Source of the DNA: Erythrobacter sp.
Lineage (GTDB): Bacteria; Pseudomonadota; Alphaproteobacteria; Sphingomonadales; Sphingomonadaceae
Reading direction: 5' to 3'
Assembly: GCA_024642565.1 (NCBI GenBank)
Contig: JAHEAV010000006.1
Location: 16,425 to 80,424 of the forward strand
DNA: 64,000 bases
In this document: positions 38,262 to 45,839 of the stretch, one piece after another
Layout: every line of letters starts with the position of its first letter
Position numbering within the stretch: position 1 is the first letter of the stretch
Notes under the pieces: generated by a model
Databases searched by the model: none
The model's input: the letters and a program-made list of their open reading frames with translations, nothing else
What the model was told of the DNA's origin: nothing
Position numbers and translations under genes: made by a program

Positions 38262-41200
38262 ATGCCGCAGCTTGAGGAAGATACGAACGAAACTGGTCGC
38301 AGTGGCGCCCTGTCCACCCGGCGGTGGCAATGGGTGTGGCGCGTCCTGCTGGGTTTGACCATTGGAATACTGGTTCTGTTCGCCTTTTTGTGGTCTTCGC
38401 GCTTGGACATTGCCGGGAACCTGATCGCCAAAAATATGCAGGCACTGGGGCTGCCGGCGACCTATGAAATCGAATCGATTGGCCCGCAGAAACAAGTGGT
38501 GTCGAACATTGTTATTGGTGACCCGGCGAGACCCGATCTCACCATTGACCGCGTTACAGTGGCGATCAACTATCGCTTTGGGATTCCCTATCTGGGCAAG
38601 ATCACCTTGGATCGGCCAAGGCTTTATGGCCGTTTTCGAAACGGTAGTCTGAGCTTCGGCTCTCTCGACCCTGTGCTGTTCACAGATACGGACGATGCCC
38701 CCGGTCTGCCGGCCTATGATATCGCGCTGGTCGATGGGCGCGGGCTGATAGAAAGCGATTTCGGACCGATTGGCTTCAAGGCCGAAGGTTCCGGTAACCT
38801 TAACAGTGGTTTCAGCGGTATCCTGGCGGCAATGGCTCCGCAAATTCTGACAGAGGGCTGCGAGGCCAAGGACGCTTCACTCTATGGCACGGTACGGACC
38901 AAATCCGGCAAGCCCGCGTTCAATGGCCCCCTTCGGCTTGGTAAGCTTTCTTGTTCTGGCAATGCTCTGAAATTGGATCGCGCAGTTGCCGAAGTCACCG
39001 CGACATCCGATTCGGTTTTTTCGACGTATCAGGGCTCGGCGCGGCTGGAGACTGGACCTGTTTCGGTAAACGGAAATCGGGCCGATGGCCTTACTGGTAC
39101 GATTCGGGCCGATTGGCACAATCATGCGCTGGACGCTGGTTATGTGCTTGCGGGGCGTTCGGTTGGCACAGCACAGGTCAATGCAGCCCTGATGACGGCG
39201 GAAGGCTCACTGCGAACGCGCAACGGTTTCGACCAGATCGAACTCGCCTCCAAGATTGAAGGCAATGGCGTGGGGTTGGGGAATGTGATCGATACTGGGC
39301 TGGCCGGCTTTGCGGACAGTACCAGGGACACTTTGGTCGCACCCTTGCTGGTCCAAATCCGCAAAGCCCTGCAGCGCGAATCAAAGGGGAGCCGACTTGC
39401 GGCTGATGTGACCTTGCGCAAAACGGGTGAAGCCATTTCGCTGGTATTGCCACAGGCCAGCTTGCAAGGAGGCAGTGGAGCAAACTTGCTGTCCGTGTCG
39501 GGAGTGCAGTTGGCCATTGCCGGGGTTGGAAGAGCGCGCTTTTCGGGCAATTTGGTGACGGGCGGGGCTGGCTTGCCCGCAATTACCGGACGGATGGAAG
39601 GCAATGCTGGCGGATCTTCCATATTTCGGCTGCAAATGTCCGAATATGGTGCTGGCAAAAACCGGATCGCGATCCCCGAGTTGGTGGTGGCGCAAGGCGC
39701 GAATGGCGCTCTTGGCTTTTCCGGACGGGTCCGGGCAAGCGGCGCACTGCCTGGGGGTTCGGCGGAAAATCTGATCCTCCCACTGGATGGCAACAGGACA
39801 GCGGGCGGTGTCTTTTCCTTTTGGCGCAAGTGCGCGCAGGTGAAGTTTGACCGGCTGGCGTTGGCCAATCTGGTACTGGACGGCCGGAGCTTAAGCCTAT
39901 GCCCCCGAAGCGGCCAGCCTATCTTGCGCAAGGATGCGCGTGGCATTCGCTTTGCTGCTGGAACACCATCTCTCAACCTGTCGGGCACATTGGCAGAAAC
40001 TCCGATCCGTATTGCGAGTGGTGCTGCCGGCTTTGCCTATCCGGGGTCTGTTACCGTGCAGGACATCGACGTTGCCTTGGGCGAGGCGGCTTCGGCGAAC
40101 AAGTTTACAATCGCCAATCTCGACGCCGAACTTGGGCCGAACATTGCGGGCACATTTGCGGGGGCCGATATTCGCTTGTTCGCGGTGCCGCTGGACCTCT
40201 TGAATACCAGTGGAAGGTGGGACTACTCCGCCGGTGTTTTCAAGGTGGACGATGGCGTATTCACATTGCATGACCGGACCGATCGGCAGCTCTTCAATCC
40301 GATGCTGGCGCGCGGTTCCACGCTAACCTTGGCCAACAATCTGATCCATGCCGATGCGGTTCTGCGCGAACCGACCAGCGGCCGCGAAATCGGACAAGTG
40401 GCAATTGTCCACGACCTCTCCCGTACCAAAGGGTACGCTGACCTGTCAGTCCCGGGGCTTAAATTCGATACCGCGCTGCAGCCCGAGCAATTGAGCGAGT
40501 TGGCCTTGGGTGTGATTGCGCTCGCAGAAGGCACAATCACCGGAAACGGGCGGATAGACTGGAATGGTGACGCTGTAACCAGCAAGGGCACGTTCAGAAC
40601 AGATTCGCTGGATTTTGCTGCGGCATTCGGGCCGGTAAAGGGGGCGTCGGGCACGATTGTGTTCACCGATCTGATCAACATCACCACGGCGCCCAATCAG
40701 AAACTGCGGATCGCATCGATAAATCCCGGCGTGGAGGTGATGGACGGAGAAATCACCTTCAGGCTGGAAGACACCAGGAAGCTGTCGGTGACGGGAGGTG
40801 GCTGGCCCTTTATGGGTGGCACCCTTTCCCTGCGCCCGGTCATCCTGAATCTTGGAGTGGGTGAAAGGCGGGCTTATGTCTTTGACATACTTGGTCTGGA
40901 TGCCGCCCAATTCGTTTCCCAGATGGATCTGGCAAATCTTAGCGCCACTGGCATTTTTGACGGAACCGTGCCGATCATTTTCGATGAATTTGGCGATGGC
41001 ACCATCGAAGGCGGCGCTTTGCGAGCTCGGGAGCAAGGCGGTAATGTGTCCTATGTTGGCGAATTGACGTATAAAGACCTCTCCCCGATGGCAAATTTTG
41101 CATTCAGCACGCTCAGAAGCCTCAACTATCAGAAAATGACTGTGGGGATGGAAGGCAAACTATCGGGCGAATTGGTTACACGGGTACAGTTTGATGGGGT

Positions 41201-41504
41201 AACGCAAGGTTCAGGAACAAAGACAAATTTCATAACCCGTCAGATTTCAAAATTGCCGATCCGGTTCAACGTCAATGTCCGTGCGCCGTTCTATCAGTTG
41301 ATTACGTCCTTCAAGGCGATGTACGACCCGGCTTTCGTGAAGGATCCGCGCGAACTCGGTTTGGTGGGCAAGGACGGCAAGCGGCTGAACAAGGGGCAAT
41401 CCCCGGCTACACAGCCCGGCAATCCAGTGAAGCCAGCGCTGCCCGTTGCAATGAATTCCGATGAACCACCCATTCAGAGCCCAGAAAGCGAGCGAGTGCC
41501 ATGA
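38262..41504 (+). CDS. ydbH: YdbH-family AsmA-like intermembrane phospholipid transport protein
   Basis: A 1080-residue protein with one N-terminal membrane anchor (about residues 23-45) and a very long beta-rich periplasmic part. In E. coli YdbH is an AsmA-like bridge, partly redundant with TamB and YhdP, that carries phospholipids from the inner to the outer membrane. Family signs here are the anchor, the FRNGSLSFGSLDP region, the LDAAQFVSQMDLANLSATGIFDGTVP block and the C-terminal ALRAREQGGNVSYVGE and MANFAFSTLRSLNY segment. ynbE and ydbL follow with one- to four-base overlaps, the same order as in E. coli, which makes the identification strong. Confidence 0.9.
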   Translation: MPQLEEDTNETGRSGALSTRRWQWVWRVLLGLTIGILVLFAFLWSSRLDIAGNLIAKNMQALGLPATYEIESIGPQKQVVSNIVIGDPARPDLTIDRVTVAINYRFGIPYLGKITLDRPRLYGRFRNGSLSFGSLDPVLFTDTDDAPGLPAYDIALVDGRGLIESDFGPIGFKAEGSGNLNSGFSGILAAMAPQILTEGCEAKDASLYGTVRTKSGKPAFNGPLRLGKLSCSGNALKLDRAVAEVTATSDSVFSTYQGSARLETGPVSVNGNRADGLTGTIRADWHNHALDAGYVLAGRSVGTAQVNAALMTAEGSLRTRNGFDQIELASKIEGNGVGLGNVIDTGLAGFADSTRDTLVAPLLVQIRKALQRESKGSRLAADVTLRKTGEAISLVLPQASLQGGSGANLLSVSGVQLAIAGVGRARFSGNLVTGGAGLPAITGRMEGNAGGSSIFRLQMSEYGAGKNRIAIPELVVAQGANGALGFSGRVRASGALPGGSAENLILPLDGNRTAGGVFSFWRKCAQVKFDRLALANLVLDGRSLSLCPRSGQPILRKDARGIRFAAGTPSLNLSGTLAETPIRIASGAAGFAYPGSVTVQDIDVALGEAASANKFTIANLDAELGPNIAGTFAGADIRLFAVPLDLLNTSGRWDYSAGVFKVDDGVFTLHDRTDRQLFNPMLARGSTLTLANNLIHADAVLREPTSGREIGQVAIVHDLSRTKGYADLSVPGLKFDTALQPEQLSELALGVIALAEGTITGNGRIDWNGDAVTSKGTFRTDSLDFAAAFGPVKGASGTIVFTDLINITTAPNQKLRIASINPGVEVMDGEITFRLEDTRKLSVTGGGWPFMGGTLSLRPVILNLGVGERRAYVFDILGLDAAQFVSQMDLANLSATGIFDGTVPIIFDEFGDGTIEGGALRAREQGGNVSYVGELTYKDLSPMANFAFSTLRSLNYQKMTVGMEGKLSGELVTRVQFDGVTQGSGTKTNFITRQISKLPIRFNVNVRAPFYQLITSFKAMYDPAFVKDPRELGLVGKDGKRLNKGQSPATQPGNPVKPALPVAMNSDEPPIQSPESERVP

Positions 41505-41761
41505 CAGATGCCGAAATGACCTTGAAAGGGCCGGTTCCGAAAATTCTGCGGATGCAGAAAGGGTCTCCGGCTCTGAAGGGTAGGTGCGGGATGGCGCTGG
41601 TCTCGATGGCGACGCTGGTGATGTTGAGCGGGTGTATTACCGTCAACGCGCCGGATAAGCCGATCGTGATCGAGCTAAATATAAACATCCGGCAGGAAGT
41701 AATTTACCGGCTGGCAGAGGATGCTAGCAATACAATCGAAGAGAATGCCGATATTTTCTGA
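41501..41761 (+). CDS. ynbE: YnbE-family outer-membrane lipoprotein
   Basis: An 86-residue lipoprotein. The lipobox is LSGC with Cys45, preceded by an unusually long N-terminal part of 30 residues and a hydrophobic segment MALVSMATLVML. The mature part is short (VNAPDKPIVIELNINIRQEVIYRL), as in YnbE, which in E. coli joins the C-terminal end of YdbH at the outer membrane. The start overlaps the ydbH stop by four bases. A later ATG at residue 31 would give a normal signal peptide, and is a realistic alternative start. Confidence 0.87.
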   Translation: MTDAEMTLKGPVPKILRMQKGSPALKGRCGMALVSMATLVMLSGCITVNAPDKPIVIELNINIRQEVIYRLAEDASNTIEENADIF

Positions 41762-42171
41762 TGGGACAGATTATGACCACGATACGCAAAAATCGCCTCG
41801 CTCTTGGCTTGGCCGCCACGGTATTGTCCATCGGCGGTTTGTCTGCCGTTGCCTATGCACAGCGTGATCCGGCTTATGAAACGGCCCGTTCAGCAGGGCA
41901 GGTCGGGGAAAAGATGGATGGCTATCTGGGGATTGTCGGTGCCGAAACGCCGAGCCTCAAGCAAATTGTCAATGACATCAATATCAAGCGCCGCGCGGTC
42001 TACGCGGAAAAAGCGCAAGCGGCGAATGCTACGCTGGAGGAATATGCGCTGACTGCCGGCTGCCTGGCAATTTCACGCACCGTCCCCGGCGAAAAGTACC
42101 AGGCACCGGACGGGAGTTGGCAGACCCGCACTTCCGCACCGCCGCTGCGGGACAGTCGCTGTCCTGCGTGA
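41761..42171 (+). CDS. ydbL: YdbL-family periplasmic protein (DUF1318)
   Basis: A 136-residue exported protein. Residues 5-33 form a signal peptide ending AYAQ. The mature part contains ARSAGQVGEKMDGYLGIV and VNDINIKRRAVYAEKAQ, the DUF1318/YdbL pattern, and two cysteines in the C-terminal half. In E. coli YdbL helps or modulates the YdbH-YnbE bridge. The start ATG overlaps the ynbE stop by one base; MTTIRKN four codons later is possible. It closes the ydbH-ynbE-ydbL operon. Confidence 0.87.
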   Translation: MGQIMTTIRKNRLALGLAATVLSIGGLSAVAYAQRDPAYETARSAGQVGEKMDGYLGIVGAETPSLKQIVNDINIKRRAVYAEKAQAANATLEEYALTAGCLAISRTVPGEKYQAPDGSWQTRTSAPPLRDSRCPA

Positions 42172-42201
42172 AATCCCGTTGGATTGGGCGGGTAAACTTT
42201 C

Positions 42202-42219
42202 ATTGTGCAACTGCACAAT
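42202..42219. repeat. Perfect 18-bp palindrome upstream of the ATP synthase genes
   Basis: ATTGTGCA and TGCACAAT are exact reverse complements separated by AC. The site lies 30 bases after the ydbL stop and about 105 bases before atpI, with a TTGACT promoter-like hexamer 15 bases further on. The symmetry and A/T flanks look like an operator for a dimeric regulator. There is no T-tract, so it is not a terminator. The regulator is unknown. Confidence 0.55.
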
Positions 42220-42323
42220 CCTGCTGCTCACCGGTTGACTCCAAAATACCCCCCGCCTAAGGGGGCGGCGCCCTTGGCGGGCAGGTCTTGCCTATGTCCA
42301 AATTTCCCTTCAAGGAACACGGC

Positions 42324-42659
42324 ATGAGCGACGACCAGTCTGCACGGGAACCCATTGCTGAGGATGCGCGGATCGTCGCGCTCGAAGCGCGGCTAAAGGC
42401 TGCACGCGAGCGTGAAGAGGAGCGTAACCGGCCATCAGCCACCGGCGCCGATGCGAATTATCGCAGTGGCAACCGGGTGTTGGCGGACCTCCTCGGCGGG
42501 ATTCTTGGTGGTTTGGTGATTGGCTGGGTGATTGATTACTTTGCCGGCACTGCGCCTTGGGGTCTGTTGGTGATGCTGTTCCTCGGGATAGTGGTTGCCT
42601 TCAGGAACATTTTCCGGATGGCGAATACGCGTCCCGGCGATACCCCACCTGAGGGGTGA
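42324..42659 (+). CDS. atpI: ATP synthase assembly protein AtpI
   Basis: A 111-residue protein with a charged helical N-terminus (ARIVALEARLKAAREREEER) and two membrane segments in the C-terminal half (LADLLGGILGGLVIGWVIDYFAG, WGLLVMLFLGIVVAFRNIFRM), the AtpI pattern; AtpI helps assemble the c-ring. I set the start at MSDDQSA, with AAGGAAC eight bases upstream; an in-frame ATG 12 codons earlier is possible. It is the first gene of the F0 operon and is followed by atpB after 42 bases. Confidence 0.88.
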   Translation: MSDDQSAREPIAEDARIVALEARLKAAREREEERNRPSATGADANYRSGNRVLADLLGGILGGLVIGWVIDYFAGTAPWGLLVMLFLGIVVAFRNIFRMANTRPGDTPPEG

Positions 42660-42701
42660 GCAGGGGCGTTTTCGTTCAAGTGGCGTAGGGACGTTTGTAA
42701 C

Positions 42702-43490
42702 GTGGCAGCCGAAGTGGCCAAAGTAGATCCAATGCACCAGTTCACGATTCAGCCGATCTTCGGATCGCAGAATTGGGAGCTGGCCGGATATAACATCGCC
42801 TTCACCAACAGCGCGATGTGGATGCTTATCGCAACCGTCGTGCTGTGGATTTTCGTCGCGGGCGGTTTGCGGCGCGAACTGGTCCCTGGCCGGTGGCAAA
42901 TGGCGGTCGAATATTTCACCGGCTTTGTGGACAATATGCTGGAAGCCAATATTGGCGAGGCTGGCCGCAAATACGTGCCGTATGTGTTCAGCCTGTTCAT
43001 GTTCATCCTGTTTGCGAACATCCTTGGCTTGCTGCCATTGGGCGTTGTTGGCATCCATCCCTTCACCTTTACCAGCCACTTTACCGTTACCGGTATTCTG
43101 GCGATCCTGAGTTTCTCGATCGTTCTGGTGGTCGGTTTCTGGAAGCATGGCTTTCATTTCTTCTCGCTCTTCGTGCCGCATGGCACGCCGTTGCCGATGA
43201 TCCCGATCATTTTCCCGATCGAGCTGATCTCGTTCATGGTGCGCCCCTTCAGCCTCGGCCTGCGACTGTTTGTGGCCATGATGGCTGGGCACGTGCTTCT
43301 GGAAGTGCTGTCGAGCTTTGTGATCGATGGAACCAACGCAGGGGTCGGCTATGCCGCACTGGTTGGCATTCCCAGCTTTATTCTGATGATCGGCATCTGC
43401 GCGCTGGAAATTCTGGTCGCCGGCATTCAGGCCTATGTTTTTGCGCTGCTCACTTCGCTCTACATCAACGATGCAGAGAATCTTCACTAA
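42702..43490 (+). CDS. atpB: ATP synthase F0 subunit a
   Basis: Subunit a forms the proton half-channels next to the c-ring. The 262-residue protein has five to six membrane segments, and the essential Arg lies in FSLGLRLFVAMMAGHVLLE in the fourth region; the last part, ALEILVAGIQAYVFALLTSLYINDA, is also typical. The start is a GTG (MAAEVAKVDPMHQF); the ATG at MHQF ten codons later is an alternative. It lies between atpI and atpE in the F0 operon. The F1 genes are not in the window, as is normal for alphaproteobacteria. Confidence 0.95.
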   Translation: MAAEVAKVDPMHQFTIQPIFGSQNWELAGYNIAFTNSAMWMLIATVVLWIFVAGGLRRELVPGRWQMAVEYFTGFVDNMLEANIGEAGRKYVPYVFSLFMFILFANILGLLPLGVVGIHPFTFTSHFTVTGILAILSFSIVLVVGFWKHGFHFFSLFVPHGTPLPMIPIIFPIELISFMVRPFSLGLRLFVAMMAGHVLLEVLSSFVIDGTNAGVGYAALVGIPSFILMIGICALEILVAGIQAYVFALLTSLYINDAENLH

Positions 43491-43538
43491 GACTTTCAAT
43501 CAACCCATTCGAATAATACGGATAAAAGGAGTTTTACT

Positions 43539-43766
43539 ATGGATCCCCAAGCTGCAAAGCTGATCGGTGCCGGTCTCGCTGCAATCGGTGCCGGCATGGC
43601 CGCCATCGGTGTGGGCAATGTGTTCGGTTCGTTCCTTGAAAGCGCACTGCGCAATCCTGGCGCTGCTGATGGCCAGCAAGGCCGCCTGTTCATCGGCTTC
43701 GCGGCCGCCGAACTTCTCGGTCTGCTCGCATTCGTTGTCGCGATGATCCTGATCTTCGTCGCCTGA
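43539..43766 (+). CDS. atpE: ATP synthase F0 subunit c
   Basis: Subunit c forms the proton-carrying rotor ring. The 75-residue product is two membrane helices joined by the polar loop ALRNPGAADGQQ, with the essential carboxylate Glu58 in FAAAELLGLLAF. The N-terminal helix carries the GxGxGxG-like packing pattern AGLAAIGAGMAAIGVG. AAGGAG seven bases before the ATG is the strongest ribosome site of the operon, fitting the high copy number of c. A stable stem-loop follows the stop codon. Confidence 0.97.
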   Translation: MDPQAAKLIGAGLAAIGAGMAAIGVGNVFGSFLESALRNPGAADGQQGRLFIGFAAAELLGLLAFVVAMILIFVA

Positions 43767-43776
43767 CATATGTTGC

Positions 43777-43808
43777 GGCCTGGCCGGGGCGAAAGTCCTG
43801 GCCAGGCC
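43777..43808 (+). promoter_or_regulatory. Intercistronic stem-loop after atpE
   Basis: A perfect 9-bp GC-rich stem (GGCCTGGCC/GGCCAGGCC) with a 14-base loop stands ten bases after the atpE stop and 36 bases before atpF'. There is no T-run, so it is probably not a terminator. Such hairpins often protect the 3' end of the atpE message and help give excess subunit c; that role is inference here. Confidence 0.55.
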
Positions 43809-43844
43809 TCTACGCTACTTGCCTGATCCACGGGACCCGAACCC

Positions 43845-44339
43845 ATGCCCCAGATTGCCCAACTTGCTGAAACCTACTCCAGCCAGATATTCTGGTTGCT
43901 GGTGTTCTTCGGCATTGTCTTCGTCTTCGTCGGACGCGGAATGGTGCCCAAGGTCATGGAAACGGTTGCCCGGCGCGATCAGCAAATCGCCAGCGATCTT
44001 GCGGCTGCGGGTGCAGCGCGGGACAAGGCGGATGAAGAAGAAGCTGCCTGGCGTTCGCGTGAAAACGAAAACCGTGCGGCGGCTCAGGCGATTGTTGCCC
44101 AGGCCAAGGCCAAGGCTGCAGCCGATAATGAAAAGAAGCTGGCTGCAGCGCAGAAGCGGCTCGACACCAAGATTACCCAGGCCGAACAGGATATTGCCGA
44201 AGCCCGCAATGCCGCACTGGCCGAAGTGGAAGGTGTGGCGGTCGAAGCTGCGCAGGACATCGTCCAGCGGCTGGCCGGGGTCAAAGTGACGGCCGCTGTT
44301 GCCAAGAATGCGGTGAAGAAGGCCATGACCCATGTCTGA
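43845..44339 (+). CDS. atpF': ATP synthase F0 subunit b'
   Basis: One of two diverged b-type subunits that form the peripheral stalk in alphaproteobacteria. The 164-residue protein has a membrane anchor near residues 14-32 (IFWLLVFFGIVFVFVGRG), then a long Ala/Lys/Glu/Gln-rich coiled coil. The order atpE, b', b and the eight-base overlap with the next gene support the call. It should form a heterodimer with AtpF. Confidence 0.93.
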   Translation: MPQIAQLAETYSSQIFWLLVFFGIVFVFVGRGMVPKVMETVARRDQQIASDLAAAGAARDKADEEEAAWRSRENENRAAAQAIVAQAKAKAAADNEKKLAAAQKRLDTKITQAEQDIAEARNAALAEVEGVAVEAAQDIVQRLAGVKVTAAVAKNAVKKAMTHV

Positions 44340-44913
44340 TACGACCATTGCCCAGAATGCCCCCGAGGTTGTTACCACCAAGGAACCGGTCACCAATGCG
44401 GTGGTAGAACATGCCGCCGATCACCACGTTGAACCGGAACTGTTCGGTTTGGCTCCGTTCCAGATCGTTTCGCTGGCAATGTTCGTGCTGGTCCTGCTCA
44501 TGGTCTGGAAGAAAGTTCCCGGCATGATTACTGGCGGATTGGACAGCCGGATTGCCGCGATCAAGGCGCAGCTGGATGAAGCCAAGGCCCTGCGCGCAGA
44601 AGCCGAAGCCTTGCGCGACGAATATGTCACCAAGATCAAGACTGCGGAAAAAGATGCCGAAGCCATGCTCGAAGGCGCTCGCCACGAAGCTGGTGAAATT
44701 CTCGAACGGGCGGAAGCGGACGGCAAGGCGATGGTCGCCCGCCGCAAGCAGATGGCCGAACACAAGATCGCAGCCGCCGAACGCGAAGCGGTGGAAGAAG
44801 TGCGCGGCCGTGCCGTTAACGCGGCAACCATGGCAGCCAAAGGCCTGATCGCGGACAAGCACGATGCTTCCGCCGATGCGAAGCTGGCCGACCAGATGAT
44901 CGCCGAAATATAA
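44332..44913 (+). CDS. atpF: ATP synthase F0 subunit b
   Basis: The second b-type subunit, 193 residues. The N-terminal 35 residues are polar, then comes the anchor (FQIVSLAMFVLVLLMVWKKVPGMI), then a long charged coiled coil with many Ala, Glu and Lys, ending in LADQMIAEI. The start overlaps atpF' by eight bases. It closes the F0 operon, with a terminator just downstream. Confidence 0.93.
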   Translation: MSDTTIAQNAPEVVTTKEPVTNAVVEHAADHHVEPELFGLAPFQIVSLAMFVLVLLMVWKKVPGMITGGLDSRIAAIKAQLDEAKALRAEAEALRDEYVTKIKTAEKDAEAMLEGARHEAGEILERAEADGKAMVARRKQMAEHKIAAAEREAVEEVRGRAVNAATMAAKGLIADKHDASADAKLADQMIAEI

Positions 44914-44937
44914 ACACTTCAAATAACGAATTCATGG

Positions 44938-44965
44938 GGGCGGCCAAACGGTCGCCCTTTTTGTT
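44938..44965 (+). terminator. Rho-independent terminator of the F0 operon
   Basis: GGGCGGCC pairs with GGTCGCCC (one G-U) around a four-base AAAC loop and is followed directly by TTTTTGTTT. It stands 25 bases after the atpF stop, before the convergent gloB gene. Confidence 0.9.
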
Positions 44966-44983
44966 TGTAGGCTCTCTTAGGGC

Positions 44984-45739
44984 CTAAAAGCTGTCTTTCG
45001 CGGCCCGGAGTGCCGCGAATGCTTCTTCGGGCGTAGCCGCGCCCCAGCGCGCCTGTATGGCAGGATCGTCAGCGCGCAGGAATGGATTGGTCACAAGTTC
45101 GCGCGACAGCGGCATTGGCACAGTCCATTCACCTTGACTGCGCTTGTCGGCTATTTCGGATGCATATGCCGCAAGCGCCGCATTATCCGGATCGGCATGA
45201 ACGGCGAATTTTGCGTTCGAAGCCGTATATTCATGCGCGCAATAGAGCATGGTTTCGGCTGGAAGCCCCTTGATTCGCTGCAGGCTTGCCCAGAACTGGT
45301 CCGGCGTCCCTTCAAACATGCGGCCGCAGCCAAGCGCAAAAACGCTATCGCCCACAAAGGCGGTGCCTGCCTCAGGCAGATAATAGGCAATATGGCCATT
45401 GGTGTGGCCGCTCACGTCGATCACCTGAGCGGTGAGACCGCCGAGCGATACGGTGTCACCCTGCACGACAATGCGATCAATCGCAGAAATCCGCTCCACT
45501 TCAGCAGGGGCAACGATCACGCAGCCAGTGGCTTCCTTGATCGCTGCGTTGCCGCCAGCATGGTCAGGATGCCAATGGGTGTTCCAGATCTGGGTGATTG
45601 TCCAACCCTTGGCCGCAGCCTGGCGGAGGTATTCATCCGCATCCGGCGTATCGATACACGCTGTCTCCCCGCTGGCGGGATCGTGGATGAGATATCCGTA
45701 ATTATCGGACAGGCAGGGGAACTGGTGAATCTGGAGCAT
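44984..45739 (-). CDS. gloB: Hydroxyacylglutathione hydrolase (glyoxalase II)
   Basis: GloB hydrolyses S-lactoylglutathione, the second step of methylglyoxal detoxification. The 251-residue metallo-beta-lactamase-fold protein has the binuclear metal site THWHPDHAGGN (residues 54-64), the ligand-bearing VSGHTNGHIAYYLP and FVGDSVFALGCGRMFEGTP, and the C-terminal CAHEYTASNAKFA glutathione-binding segment. Length and motifs are typical. It is transcribed toward the F0 operon terminator; the rpsA terminator lies just upstream. Confidence 0.94.
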   Translation of the reverse strand: MLQIHQFPCLSDNYGYLIHDPASGETACIDTPDADEYLRQAAAKGWTITQIWNTHWHPDHAGGNAAIKEATGCVIVAPAEVERISAIDRIVVQGDTVSLGGLTAQVIDVSGHTNGHIAYYLPEAGTAFVGDSVFALGCGRMFEGTPDQFWASLQRIKGLPAETMLYCAHEYTASNAKFAVHADPDNAALAAYASEIADKRSQGEWTVPMPLSRELVTNPFLRADDPAIQARWGAATPEEAFAALRAAKDSF

Positions 45740-45771
45740 GGCGGCACAATAGTCTGCCCAGCCAAAGTAGG

Positions 45772-45807
45772 AAAGGCCCGCTTGCTCTGGTGAGCAAGCG
45801 GGCCTTT
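45772..45807 (-). terminator. Terminator of rpsA, possibly bidirectional
   Basis: A perfect 16-bp stem (AAAGGCCCGCTTGCTC and its complement) with a four-base loop stands about 30 bases after the rpsA stop. The A/T ends give a short T-run on both strands. It should end rpsA transcription before gloB. Confidence 0.85.
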
Positions 45808-45839
45808 CGAATTGCCATATCGGCGTTCGGGTTTGGCGA

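Noticed and set aside
38211-38843. A 211-codon upstream extension of radC
   Set aside because: The extra part is antisense to the start of ydbH, has no RadC similarity, and would remove the divergent promoter region.
42435-43499. A 354-codon minus-strand frame across atpI and atpB
   Set aside because: It is His/Gln/Asp-rich, antisense to two membrane proteins, and is an artefact of hydrophobic codons read backwards.
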